From assembly GCA_035636095.1 (NCBI GenBank), contig DASPZU010000034.1:1-47772 (forward strand): DNA of 47,772 bases, in the 5' to 3' direction. Each line of letters begins with the position of its first letter. Position 1 is the first letter of the stretch. Below the pieces are notes generated by a model. That model saw only the letters and a list, made by a program, of their open reading frames with translations, searched no databases and had not been told where the DNA came from. Origin of the DNA: Gp7-AA10 sp035636095 (lineage in GTDB: Bacteria > Acidobacteriota > Thermoanaerobaculia > Gp7-AA8). Below, one piece after another: positions 17,053-25,415 of the stretch. The position numbers and the translations under genes were made by a program.

Positions 17053-17433
17053 ATGGCTTTAGAGAAGTGGGAGCCGCAACCTGAATTCGGGCGCTTTCCT
17101 GCCTCAGCGACAATCGTTCAGTCACGCTTGATTCGCCTGCCGTCCTCGGTGGCGTCGCTGCTGAAGCTGCGCGGCAAAGCGAATGCGCATCTCTTTTACG
17201 ACAAGAAGCGCAAGGTCATCGGCATCAAGCCGGTCGACCGCAAGGAAGAAGGATCGGCCAAGATCCGCCAGTCGGATAAGTCGACTTCCATCCACGTTCC
17301 GAGCTTCTTCCGCTTTTACGAAATCGAAGTACCAGGCATCAAGCGCTTTCACTGCTGGTACGACGAGAAAGAGCGGATGGCCATCATCGATATCTCGAAG
17401 CCATCGCCACGCGGGAGACCGGCAGGAACGTAG
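17053..17433 (+). CDS. hypothetical protein, possible AbrB-like DNA-binding fold
   Basis: 126 aa from ATG 17053, with GAGGAG 11 bases upstream. SRLIRLPSSVASLLKLRGKA resembles the swapped-hairpin pattern of AbrB/MraZ-type proteins, and two similar basic segments follow (KKRKVIGIKPV, STSIHVPSFFRFYEIEV). The protein is strongly basic and has no signal peptide. A cytoplasmic DNA- or RNA-binding role is a guess. A hairpin repeat pair lies just after it (17444-17490). Confidence 0.6.
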   Translation: MALEKWEPQPEFGRFPASATIVQSRLIRLPSSVASLLKLRGKANAHLFYDKKRKVIGIKPVDRKEEGSAKIRQSDKSTSIHVPSFFRFYEIEVPGIKRFHCWYDEKERMAIIDISKPSPRGRPAGT

Positions 17434-17443
17434 AGCCGTTGTA

Positions 17444-17490
17444 GCACGGACACTCTTGTCCGTGCCGGGACAGACAAGAGTGTCTGTCCC
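17444..17490. repeat. paired CTCT/AGAG-loop hairpins
   Basis: Two back-to-back hairpins. GCACGGACA-CTCT-TGTCCGTGC spans 17444-17465 and GGGACAGACA-AGAG-TGTCTGTCCC spans 17467-17490. The second is the reverse orientation of the first type. A single copy (CACAGACA-CTCT-TGTCTGTG) is at 32551-32570. They lie between convergent genes and may also stop transcription. Confidence 0.7.
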
Positions 17491-17499
17491 ACACAGGCC

Positions 17500-18870
17500 T
17501 CAGTGCACGACGACGCGCGCTCGCCGCAGTCTGGGCGCGAACATCAGCATCTGCTCCGCCGCTTCTGCGCTCACCTCGTAGGGCATCCCCGGCAGGAACA
17601 CCAGGCCCGAACTCGTCGTCGCAATGTTGTTGGCCAGGAACTGCGTCAGCGGCGCAAGCGGGACGTTCGACCCGTAGGCGTTGTTAATCGTTTTGATGAA
17701 TTCATCGGCGAACAAGGTGTAGCCGATGTCGGTGAGATGGAATCCATCGAGGCTGAAGAATCCCCCCGTGATGAATGAGGCGCTGAGCGGAATCGGCCCC
17801 ACGAACATGCCGGGCGCCACGCGATCGAACAGGCCCTTGACATCTGCCACCGGGATGTCGCGCTGCTGGGCCGCCTGCTGAATCACGGTGTTGAAATCAT
17901 CGACGCGCTGCTTGATGACGGCCTGCTCGGCCGGCGTCAGCACGTCGCTGTCGGCCAGCGGTTTGCCGACGTTAGGCAATTGATTAAAGGGCGGGATCAT
18001 GGCGAGCGTCGACGGAATGCCGTAGCCGCTCGCGATCTTCGCCGATGCTGGAAGCAGCACCAGGCTGCCCGCGGGCAGTTGTCCGATTGTTCCGCCACCG
18101 AGGTCGGCGACCAGCGAGATGGGCTGACCGTTCGGGCCGATGACCGGCCTGCGCGTGGCCGGATCAATCAACACCGGCGGCACGGTGGAGAGATAAGGAA
18201 GCGCCAGGACGTTGTTGGGAATGTTGCCGACCACCATGCCCGCGCCCGGCGCTCCGGCCGTCAGCTTGTCGAGCATGCTGTTGTACGACGTCTTGAACGC
18301 ATCGAGCGGAGTCAGGACCGCCGGCGTCCCCGCCAGCACCGCGCCGAGCGCGTCGTTGCCGCCGATCCACACCGCGATGAAGGTCGGCTTTTGCACCAGC
18401 GCCTGGTCGACTTCCGTTCCCAATCCGCGGAGAACGAACTGCGCGAACGCGCGAGCGGTCGACGTGGCCGACTCCTTGCCGGTCAGCGTGATCACGTCGC
18501 CGACGGTCGCGCCGGGTACGCTGAGATTGTTGTACGGCCGCGGCAGATTCAGATTGATGGGCTGTCCCATGCCCGCTGCCGGCAGAATCGTGGGCGGAAA
18601 TTTAATGATGTCGACCAGCTGCAGCTCGTTGCCAACGCCGGGAAAGCTGACCAGCGGTTGCTGAAAATCAACGACGCCTGCCTGCCGCGCGATGACCGCC
18701 GGCCAACTGAAGGGCTGATGATTGAGATTGAGCGAGCCGCTCTCGACACCCGCGCCGTAGCTGTCGCCGATGGCGACGAAGGTGGTGAATTTCGCACTCC
18801 CTCGAGCGGCGAACAGCGGCGCCGCGACAAAAACGATGAGCAGCAACATCAAGGTTCGAATGCGCGTCAT
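17500..18870 (-). CDS. exported SGNH/GDSL-family lipase or esterase
   Basis: 456 aa with a signal peptide (MTRIRTLMLLLIVFVAAPLFA). The SGNH blocks are present: Ser in VAIGDSYGAGVESG, Gly in NNLSVPGATVG, Asn in VWIGGNDALGA, and the catalytic Asp/His pair in SLDGFHLTDIGYTLFADEF. It should hydrolyse an ester, probably lipid, outside the cytoplasm. It lies 18 bp downstream of a FadL-type channel on the same strand, so lipid breakdown followed by fatty-acid uptake is a reasonable reading. Confidence 0.88.
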   Translation of the reverse strand: MTRIRTLMLLLIVFVAAPLFAARGSAKFTTFVAIGDSYGAGVESGSLNLNHQPFSWPAVIARQAGVVDFQQPLVSFPGVGNELQLVDIIKFPPTILPAAGMGQPINLNLPRPYNNLSVPGATVGDVITLTGKESATSTARAFAQFVLRGLGTEVDQALVQKPTFIAVWIGGNDALGAVLAGTPAVLTPLDAFKTSYNSMLDKLTAGAPGAGMVVGNIPNNVLALPYLSTVPPVLIDPATRRPVIGPNGQPISLVADLGGGTIGQLPAGSLVLLPASAKIASGYGIPSTLAMIPPFNQLPNVGKPLADSDVLTPAEQAVIKQRVDDFNTVIQQAAQQRDIPVADVKGLFDRVAPGMFVGPIPLSASFITGGFFSLDGFHLTDIGYTLFADEFIKTINNAYGSNVPLAPLTQFLANNIATTSSGLVFLPGMPYEVSAEAAEQMLMFAPRLRRARVVVH

Positions 18871-18888
18871 GAATGTGGTCTCCTTTGG

Positions 18889-20169
18889 TCAGAACCGGTA
18901 GCCGAGGTTGACGGTTATCAGGTTCGCGTCGGTTTGGTATGTACCGTTAAAGTTGTCGTAGTTCTGTCCTTGTGAGCTGCGCTCTTTGAAGTGCAGAACG
19001 AATTCGGTGGCATCGACGATCCATGGGCCGCGGTGATAGCCGACGCCGAAGCTGACGCCGATGCGATCGCCGTCGGCCAGGAGCGGGCTGACAGCCGCCG
19101 GCGACTGCGGGTTCTTGTCGTACAGCGTACCGAGGCGGATGTCCCAGTCATCCGTCACGGGATGATTCGCGCCCAGCCGGTACGACCAGGTGTCCTTCCA
19201 GTTCTGCGGGCGTGTGAAGCTGGCCGCCGGAGTCGTCAATAAGTCGACTTTGATCTCCTTGAAGCGGCTCCAGTCATTGCGGACGGCATCGAATTCGATG
19301 TTCCAGTTCGTGATCGCCGTGGTCGACGCAGCCAGGTAGAGGAATGACGGCATGGGCACCGAAGTCGTCACCGGCTGCGATGGAGGAAGTTGGGTCGCGA
19401 CCACAGCGTCGAATTGCGCGTTGCCGGTCGGAATCTGCGTGATGGTCGCGCGGCCGTTGAAATCAACCGTGACCGGCGCGCGATACGATGCTCCCAGACG
19501 CCAATTTGCGGTGGGCTTGAAAAGGACGCCGACGTTCCAGCCCCAGGCGTGATCCCAGTCGCTGGAGAGGTAGGAGTTCGCAACATCGACGAAGCGGCCG
19601 GTGAACGGATTGATCGCGCCGTTGTTGCGCACCAGAATCACCTTCGCGCGCCGATACTCCGGACCGCCGCCAATGGCCAGTCTTCCGTCGGATGTCTGCC
19701 AGGCAATGGCCGGCTCGAGCGAGACGGTCCTGATGTTGGCGTCCGATGATACGAAACGCCCGATCCACGGCTGCCTCCAGTTGGTGCGCAACCCGAACGG
19801 TGCGAATACGCCCACGCCGAAGGTCAGATTGCTTCCGATCGGAACGACGGCGTAGGCGCTCGGAACCATGAAGGTGTGCGCGCGATAGAGCCCGCCTTGC
19901 GTTCCGGCGGTGAAGAGATCGTTCGGATCGCCTTTGAACTGATTTTGAAACGTGATGGCCGTGCTGCCGAACATTACCTCGGTTCGGCGCAACTGCGCGA
20001 TGCCCGCGACGTTGTAGAAGATCGCGCTCGGATCGTCGGCCGTCGCGGCGAATGCGCCGCCCATGGCGACCGCCTTCGCTCCTGCCTCGAAGAGCGCGAA
20101 CCCGGAGCCGAATGCGGCGCCGGTGACCAGGAGCATCGCGACGGTGATCAGGAGCCGGAAAGGACGCAA
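18889..20169 (-). CDS. OmpP1/FadL family outer-membrane transporter
   Basis: 426 aa. A signal peptide (MRPFRLLITVAMLLVTGAAF) is followed by the family N-terminus GSGFALFEAGAKAVAMGGAF and DDPSAIFYNVAGIAQL, which forms the hatch of FadL channels. Alternating beta-strand pattern continues to the aromatic C-terminal end (LGYRF) expected for an outer-membrane barrel. It takes up long-chain fatty acids or other hydrophobic compounds. Operon with the downstream lipase gene. It indicates a Gram-negative-type envelope. Confidence 0.9.
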   Translation of the reverse strand: MRPFRLLITVAMLLVTGAAFGSGFALFEAGAKAVAMGGAFAATADDPSAIFYNVAGIAQLRRTEVMFGSTAITFQNQFKGDPNDLFTAGTQGGLYRAHTFMVPSAYAVVPIGSNLTFGVGVFAPFGLRTNWRQPWIGRFVSSDANIRTVSLEPAIAWQTSDGRLAIGGGPEYRRAKVILVRNNGAINPFTGRFVDVANSYLSSDWDHAWGWNVGVLFKPTANWRLGASYRAPVTVDFNGRATITQIPTGNAQFDAVVATQLPPSQPVTTSVPMPSFLYLAASTTAITNWNIEFDAVRNDWSRFKEIKVDLLTTPAASFTRPQNWKDTWSYRLGANHPVTDDWDIRLGTLYDKNPQSPAAVSPLLADGDRIGVSFGVGYHRGPWIVDATEFVLHFKERSSQGQNYDNFNGTYQTDANLITVNLGYRF

Positions 20170-20255
20170 GATGAACCTCCTAAATACCTCGTTTTATGCG
20201 GGAAAACCGGCGCGGGATGTTATCACAGGCATTTCCGCCGAATTCCGGCGTTACC

Positions 20256-21044
20256 ATGCTTGCCATGAAACGTTTTCTGACTCTCTGCGCCCTTGTTGCG
20301 ATCGCGTCTTCGGCATCGGCCGCCCTCACCTACAAATTTCAAAGCAGCACCTCCGGAGGCCGCTCCTCGACGATTGCCGGGACGGTTGCCGTGGATGGAT
20401 CGCGACTTCGGATGGACATCGCCAGCGGCGATGGCATGCTCCTCAAAGACAATTCTGTGGTTCTTTCAAACGATGGCGGAAAGACGATGTCGGTATTCGA
20501 TGCGTCGACGAAAAACTATTTCGATTTCCAGATCGAGCAACTGCTGTCCAGCAGCACCTCCATGCTCAACAGCCTTGGCGGCATGGTCAAGATCGACTTC
20601 AAGAACCCGCAGGTCAACGTGCAGGACGCCGGCGACGGCGGAACGATCGAGGGCTATCCCACCCGCAAGTACGTCCTGAGCGCCTCGTATGACATCGATA
20701 TCGATGCCATGGGTCAGAAGATGACGATGCATTCCGTGCTCAACAGCGAGAACTGGATGACGGAGCGGCTGTCGTCGGAGGCCACCAGCTTCATTCAGAC
20801 CCGCGGGTTGCGCACCGGTATCGACGTTGTCGACAAGATCATCGAGGCGCAGACCAGCTCGATGAAGGGCTTTCCGCTCAAGCAGGTCGCTACGGTCAAA
20901 GTCAACGACATGACCATCACCACCACGTCTTCGGTGAACAACATTCAGCGCCGTGACGTCGACCCGTCCCAATTCGCCGCGCCCGACGGCTACACCAAGG
21001 TCGACGATCCGATCACGAAGATGATCAAGCAGATGAAACAGTAG
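20256..21044 (+). CDS. secreted DUF4412-like protein
   Basis: 262 aa from ATG 20256 (a second ATG at 20265 gives the same signal peptide, MKRFLTLCALVAIASSASA). The mature part begins LTYKFQSSTSGGRSS and has VAVDGSRLRMDIASG and TRKYVLSASYDIDIDAMGQKM, as in periplasmic DUF4412/LolA-like beta proteins. No catalytic motif. It stands alone, divergent from fadL. Function unknown. Confidence 0.7.
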   Translation: MLAMKRFLTLCALVAIASSASAALTYKFQSSTSGGRSSTIAGTVAVDGSRLRMDIASGDGMLLKDNSVVLSNDGGKTMSVFDASTKNYFDFQIEQLLSSSTSMLNSLGGMVKIDFKNPQVNVQDAGDGGTIEGYPTRKYVLSASYDIDIDAMGQKMTMHSVLNSENWMTERLSSEATSFIQTRGLRTGIDVVDKIIEAQTSSMKGFPLKQVATVKVNDMTITTTSSVNNIQRRDVDPSQFAAPDGYTKVDDPITKMIKQMKQ

Positions 21045-21120
21045 TCTCGCGGTTGCGGGGTTGCGCGGTCTCGCATTGCTGCGCTCCCAGACCCCGCAAC
21101 TTCGCTACTTCGCAACCGCG
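21044..21120. repeat. GGTCTCG-type inverted repeat
   Basis: GTCTCGCGGTTGCGGGG on the left and CCCCGCAAC...CGCAACCGCG on the right, with GCGGTCTCGC inside. It is the same family as 9479-9554 and 11406-11480. Its right end overlaps the last codons of gatB, so the element has shaped the end of that protein. Confidence 0.6.
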
Positions 21121-22520
21121 TCCAACATCTCCCTCAAGATCGAATTGGCTAGCTCCGCGTTAGCTTTCCCCCGCGTCTCTTTCATCAACTGACCGACAAG
21201 GAACCCGAATACCTGCGCCTTGCCGCCGCGGTACTGCGCGACCTGGGTCGGATTTCCGTCGATCACGCGGCGCGCAGCGTCGCGAATTAGAGTCGGATCG
21301 GCGATCTGCGAGAGTCCGCGGCGCTCGACGATGAGGTCCGGCGATTCTCCGGTCGTCGTCATCTCTTCGAAGACCTCCTTGGCAACTTTGCTTCCGATCG
21401 TGCCCTTGTCGATCATGGTGATCAGCTTGGCGAGCATGGCCGCGGGAACGCGAACGTCGCGGAAGCGCAGCACCTCGTTGCGCACCCAGTTGGCGGCGGC
21501 TTTCGGATTTGAGCTGGCCGCCACTTCCTCGAAGTAATCCGCCAGCTCGCGCGTCGCGACCAGCGCCTCGGCGTCGACGGTCGAGATCCCGAGTTTGGTG
21601 TAGCGTTCGATCCGCGCGTCGGGCATCGGGGGGAGCTTGCGCGCGACATCGTCGATCCAGGCGCGGTCGACGCGCAGCGTGAATAGATCCGGCTCGGGAA
21701 AATAGCGATAGTCGTGCGCTTCCTCTTTCGATCGCATGACGCGCGTCTCGCCGCTCGGGACGTCGAACAGGCGGGTCTCCAGCGAGATCGTCCCCCCTTT
21801 TTCGAGAATGCCGGTCTGCCGCGCGATTTCGAATTCGATGGCGTTGCGCAGAAACCGAAACGAATTGAGATTCTTGATCTCGGCGCGAGTGCCGAGCGGT
21901 TCGCCGTGGCGATGCATGGAGACATTCGCATCGCAGCGCAGCGATCCCTCTTCCATGTTGCCGTCGCAAATCTGGCCGTACATCAGAATCTGTCGGAGAC
22001 GGGTGAGGTAGGCGTCGGCCTCCGCGGCCGAGTGCATGTCGGGCTCCGAGACGATCTCGATCAGCGGCACGCCGGAGCGATTCAGATCGACCAGCGACGC
22101 GTCGGCAGCGTGGATCAGCTTCCCGGCGTCTTCCTCGATGTGAATGCGGCGCAGCCGGACGTTGCCGACGCGTCCGCCCGTCGCGAGCGGCCGCTCGAAC
22201 TGCGAAATCTGGTAGCCCTTGGGAAGATCAGGATAGAAATAGTTCTTCCGCGCAAAGATCGAATCCTCGTGGATGGTGCATCCGGTCGCGAGCGCGGCGC
22301 GCAGTGCCAGATCGACCACGCCGCGATTGAGCACCGGCAGCGCGCCCGGGTATCCGAGGCACACGGGACAAACCTGAGTGTTGGGAGGCGCGCCGAACGC
22401 GGTCGGGCATCCGCAGAAGATCTTCGATCGCGTCAGCAGACGCGCGTGGACCTCGAGGCCAATGACTGCTTCCCAATCCGGCACGCAGCCGTGATTATAG
22501 GGAGGTGACGCTGACGGCAT
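21105..22520 (-). CDS. gatB: Asp/Glu-tRNA(Asn/Gln) amidotransferase subunit B
   Basis: 471 aa. It starts conservatively at WEAVIGLEVHARLLTRSKIFCGCP with the zinc-binding cysteines (FCGC, CPVCLGYPG). The family signature YFYPDLPKGYQISQFERPLA is present, and the C-terminal YqeY-like helical tail is intact (VLRFRDVRVPAAMLAKLITM). With GatA and GatC it converts Glu-tRNA(Gln) or Asp-tRNA(Asn) to the amide form; gatA and gatC are not adjacent. The ATG at 22520 overlaps the divergent chrA start. An internal GTG 12 codons later, just before the conserved PDWEAVIGLE, is an alternative start. Confidence 0.95.
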   Translation of the reverse strand: MPSASPPYNHGCVPDWEAVIGLEVHARLLTRSKIFCGCPTAFGAPPNTQVCPVCLGYPGALPVLNRGVVDLALRAALATGCTIHEDSIFARKNYFYPDLPKGYQISQFERPLATGGRVGNVRLRRIHIEEDAGKLIHAADASLVDLNRSGVPLIEIVSEPDMHSAAEADAYLTRLRQILMYGQICDGNMEEGSLRCDANVSMHRHGEPLGTRAEIKNLNSFRFLRNAIEFEIARQTGILEKGGTISLETRLFDVPSGETRVMRSKEEAHDYRYFPEPDLFTLRVDRAWIDDVARKLPPMPDARIERYTKLGISTVDAEALVATRELADYFEEVAASSNPKAAANWVRNEVLRFRDVRVPAAMLAKLITMIDKGTIGSKVAKEVFEEMTTTGESPDLIVERRGLSQIADPTLIRDAARRVIDGNPTQVAQYRGGKAQVFGFLVGQLMKETRGKANAELANSILREMLDAVAK

Positions 22521-23632
22521 TGGTCGCGTATTTCCTGCGACTCGGCACGACCGGCTTCGGCGGACCGATTGCGCTTGCGGGCGCGATGGAGCGCGATCTG
22601 GTCGAGCAGCGGAAGTGGTTCACGCCTGAGGAATACCTGCGCGGCCTTGCTTTGGCGCAACTGGCACCCGGTCCTCTGGCCGCCCAACTGGCCATCTACC
22701 TCGGCTGGGCGCGGGGAGGAATCCTCGGCGCGACCCTGGTCGGCATCGCGTTCGTACTTCCGTCGTTTCTGATCGTGCTGGTGTTGTCGATGCTGTACAT
22801 CCGCTTTCATGGGCTGGCGTGGATGCAGGCGGTGTTCTACGGCGTCGGCGCGGCGGTCATCGGCATCATCGCGCGCAGCGCCATCAAACTCACGCGCTTG
22901 ACGCTGAAGCGCGACGTGCTGCTGTGGATCGTGTTCACGATCGTGGCGGCCATGACTGTCGTCACCGAGAGCGAGATCGTGTGGCTCTTTCTATTGTCGG
23001 GCTTCGCTGTGTTTGCGCTCCGCCGTGGAGCGCTGCCGCGTGGAGCGCCGCTGACCTCAGCGGCCGTTCTCGCGCCCTGGCTCTTCGCCGGAATTCGCGG
23101 CATCGCCGACTGGCCGCTGGTCTGGCGAATCTTTCTCTTCTTCACCGAGGCCGGCGCGTTCGTGTTTGGGAGTGGATTGGCGATCGTGCCGTTTCTCTAC
23201 GGCACGGTGGTCGAGCAGTATCAATGGTTGACCCAGCGCGAATTCGTGGACGCAGTGGCGGTGGCCATGATCACGCCGGGGCCGGTGGTCATCACGGTCG
23301 CGTTCATCGGCTACCTTGTGGCAGGGCCGATCGGCGCGACCGCCGCCGCCATCGCGGTTTTCTTGCCGTGTTATCTGTTCGTCATCATTCCGGCGCCCTA
23401 TTTCGAGCGCTACGCGAAGAAGAAGGGAATCGCCGATTTCGTCGATGGCGTGACCGCGGCTGCCGTCGGCGCGATCGGCGGAGCGGCGATCGTGTTAGGC
23501 CGTCGCGCCATCATCGATTGGAAAACTGCCGCCATCTGCGGCGTAGCGTTCGCTGTGGTGATGTGGACGAAAAAGATCCCTGAGCCGGTCCTGATCGCGG
23601 CCGCCGCGATTGCGGGTCTGATCCTGCGATAA
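22505..23632 (+). CDS. chrA: chromate transporter (ChrA/CHR family, two-domain)
   Basis: 375 aa with about ten membrane segments and two homologous CHR halves. Each half carries the pattern FGGP/FGSG plus E-R and PGP: TTGFGGPIALAGAMERDLVEQ and AQLAPGPLAAQ in the first, FVFGSGLAIVPFLYG and MITPGPVVITV in the second. It is expected to export chromate. GTG 22505 is preceded by GGAGG that abuts it; TTG 22521 is an alternative. The loop between halves carries a palindromic element (23039-23064). It lies outside the mercury island and is divergent from gatB. Confidence 0.9.
   Translation: MTLTALVAYFLRLGTTGFGGPIALAGAMERDLVEQRKWFTPEEYLRGLALAQLAPGPLAAQLAIYLGWARGGILGATLVGIAFVLPSFLIVLVLSMLYIRFHGLAWMQAVFYGVGAAVIGIIARSAIKLTRLTLKRDVLLWIVFTIVAAMTVVTESEIVWLFLLSGFAVFALRRGALPRGAPLTSAAVLAPWLFAGIRGIADWPLVWRIFLFFTEAGAFVFGSGLAIVPFLYGTVVEQYQWLTQREFVDAVAVAMITPGPVVITVAFIGYLVAGPIGATAAAIAVFLPCYLFVIIPAPYFERYAKKKGIADFVDGVTAAAVGAIGGAAIVLGRRAIIDWKTAAICGVAFAVVMWTKKIPEPVLIAAAAIAGLILR
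23039..23064. repeat. in-frame palindromic element in chrA
   Basis: CGTGGAGC (23039-23046) followed by the perfect palindrome GCCGCTGACCTCAGCGGC (23047-23064). Same leader, same CC centre and same length as 8683-8708, with matched changes in both arms. It encodes a Gly/Ala/Pro loop between the two CHR halves. Confidence 0.65.
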
Positions 23633-23641
23633 TCGCGAGCC

Positions 23642-24922
23642 ATGAAATCGATCGTCCTCGCGTTTTTCGTCACTACATCTGCGCTCGCGCAATCGATCGA
23701 CTCGATGATCGATCGCGAATTGCCCGCGCTGGTCGACACCTACAAGGCCTTTCACGTCGCGCCGGAGTTGTCGAAGCAGGAGGAAAAAACATCCGCGACC
23801 GTCGCTGCGCGGTTGCGGGCACTCGGATACACCGTGGCGGACCATGTTGGAAAGTACGAGGACGCCGGCTCGACGTGCTACGGCGTCGTCGCGATGATGA
23901 AGAACGGCGACGGCCCCGTCCTTCTGGTTCGCACCGACATGGACGCCTTGCCGGTGCCGGAGAAAACCGGTGTGCCATACGCGAGCCAAAACGCGAACGT
24001 GATGCACGCCTGCGGGCATGACATCCACATGACCACACTCCTCGGCACCGCCAGCATGCTGGCGCAGCTCAAGAGTCGCTGGCACGGGACGGTGATGCTG
24101 GTCGGCCAGCCGGCCGAGGAAGTCGTACAGGGCGCGTCGGCAATGATCCGCGATCGGCTTTACGAACGATTCCCACGTCCCAGCTTTGCCATCGCACTGC
24201 ACGACAACGCTTCCATGGCGGCCGGCAGGATCGGCTATTGCCCGGGATACTTCATGTCGAACTCCGACTCGGTGAACATCATGGTTCGCGGACTCGGGGG
24301 ACATGGCGCGTCGCCGCAGAGCACCAAGGATCCGATCGTGGTGGCGTCGGAGGTTGTCCTGGCGCTGCAGACGATCGTGAGCCGCGAAAACTCACCGCTC
24401 GATCCGGTGGTGGTGACCGTCGGAGCGATTCACGGCGGCGCGAAACGCAACGTCATTCCCGATCAGGTCGAGCTGCTCCTGACGGTGCGCACCTACAAAC
24501 CGGAGGTGCGCCAGCGCGTGCTGGAGTCGATTGGACGCATCACGAGAGGTATCGCGCTCGCGGCCGGGATTCCGGTCGATCGCGCGCCGATCATCGAAGT
24601 GCAAAAAAGCGAATCGGCGGAGGCGACGTACAACGATCCCGCGCTCACCGAACGGCTCGCCCGCGCGCTCAAGCGCGACATGGGCGCCGACAACGTCGTG
24701 CAGATCGATCCGCTGATGGTCAGCGAAGACTTCGGCCGCTTCGGCCTCGAGCGTCAGATCCCGATCTGCATGTTGAACGTCGGCGCGGTCGATCCGGCGA
24801 AAATCGCGTCGGGCGCCCGCCTGCCATCGCTGCACTCGAGTGAATTCACGCCGCTGCCCGAGCCGACCATCCGGGGAGGGGTGAAGGCGATGACGCTGGC
24901 GGTGCTGGAGTTGCTGCGCTGA
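23642..24922 (+). CDS. exported M20D-family amidohydrolase/peptidase
   Basis: 426 aa with a short signal peptide (MKSIVLAFFVTTSALA). Metal ligands typical of M20D: MHACGHDIHMT, QPAEE, and a late His in LPSLHSSEF. The lid domain contains RGLGGHGASPQSTKDPI. Members cut N-acyl or peptide bonds (hippurate or amino-acid conjugates) with two metal ions; here it would act in the periplasm. It begins 9 bp after chrA. The gene end is followed directly by the inverted-repeat cassette at 24937. Confidence 0.9.
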   Translation: MKSIVLAFFVTTSALAQSIDSMIDRELPALVDTYKAFHVAPELSKQEEKTSATVAARLRALGYTVADHVGKYEDAGSTCYGVVAMMKNGDGPVLLVRTDMDALPVPEKTGVPYASQNANVMHACGHDIHMTTLLGTASMLAQLKSRWHGTVMLVGQPAEEVVQGASAMIRDRLYERFPRPSFAIALHDNASMAAGRIGYCPGYFMSNSDSVNIMVRGLGGHGASPQSTKDPIVVASEVVLALQTIVSRENSPLDPVVVTVGAIHGGAKRNVIPDQVELLLTVRTYKPEVRQRVLESIGRITRGIALAAGIPVDRAPIIEVQKSESAEATYNDPALTERLARALKRDMGADNVVQIDPLMVSEDFGRFGLERQIPICMLNVGAVDPAKIASGARLPSLHSSEFTPLPEPTIRGGVKAMTLAVLELLR

Positions 24923-24936
24923 CTACGTCAGCGCAG

Positions 24937-25408
24937 CGTTATCGGTCGTCAGTTGTCGGTTGTCGACGCTTCGCGTCGTTTGACGTACGCGATCAGACCA
25001 GACAACGGTTTCGCGGCACGCTTGATTGACGATCGAAGCCGTCGATACGAGTCATCGTCAAGGAATTCGAGTCTGTTTGCTGCGATGGCCTGAGCTTGCA
25101 CCTCGTACAAAGACCCTCGAGCGTGGCTCAATGAGTTTCGCCACTCTCCGTCACTTAGTCGGCCCTGACCCTCGGCGATATTACTGACCACCGAAACCGA
25201 GGCTCTCCGAATTTGCGACGTAAGACCGTAACGTTCTTCGATTGGGAAAGCCGCACTTGCTCGATACACATCCACCATCAAGTCGACAGCATGCTGGAAT
25301 GCATCCAGCTCTTCGAAATTCTTCATGTGATTGTTGGTGCCTGGACGGAGGCGAAAAACGTGTGGGCCGTTGGATTATACGACAACCGACCACTGACAAC
25401 CGATAACG
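24937..25408. mobile_element. four-helix-bundle cassette with 29-bp terminal inverted repeats
   Basis: The ends 24937-24965 and 25380-25408 are inverted copies with 27 of 29 bases matching (CGTTATCGG... at the outer edge of each). The 472-bp unit contains a single gene and sits exactly in the gap between two convergent genes. No flanking target duplication is obvious. Self-mobility is not shown, as no transposase is present. Confidence 0.6.
24949..25326 (-). CDS. four helix bundle protein (S23/IVP family)
   Basis: 125 aa. It matches the small four-helix proteins first known from 23S rRNA intervening sequences: FEELDAFQHAVDLMVDVYRASAAFP, YGLTSQIRRASVSVVSNIAEGQGR and RGSLYEVQAQAIAANRLEFL. The biochemical role of the family is unclear; relatives (Avd) form a pentameric nucleic-acid-binding ring in diversity-generating retroelements. 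Here there is no rRNA or reverse transcriptase nearby. The last codons lie inside the left terminal inverted repeat, so repeat and gene appear to move as one unit. Confidence 0.85.
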   Translation of the reverse strand: MKNFEELDAFQHAVDLMVDVYRASAAFPIEERYGLTSQIRRASVSVVSNIAEGQGRLSDGEWRNSLSHARGSLYEVQAQAIAANRLEFLDDDSYRRLRSSIKRAAKPLSGLIAYVKRREASTTDN

Positions 25409-25415
25409 CGCGCCG

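Noticed and set aside
22494..22499. TATAAT on the minus strand as a gatB -10 box
   Set aside because: No matching -35 at 16-18 bp, and it lies inside the longest gatB frame. It could matter only if the internal GTG is the start.
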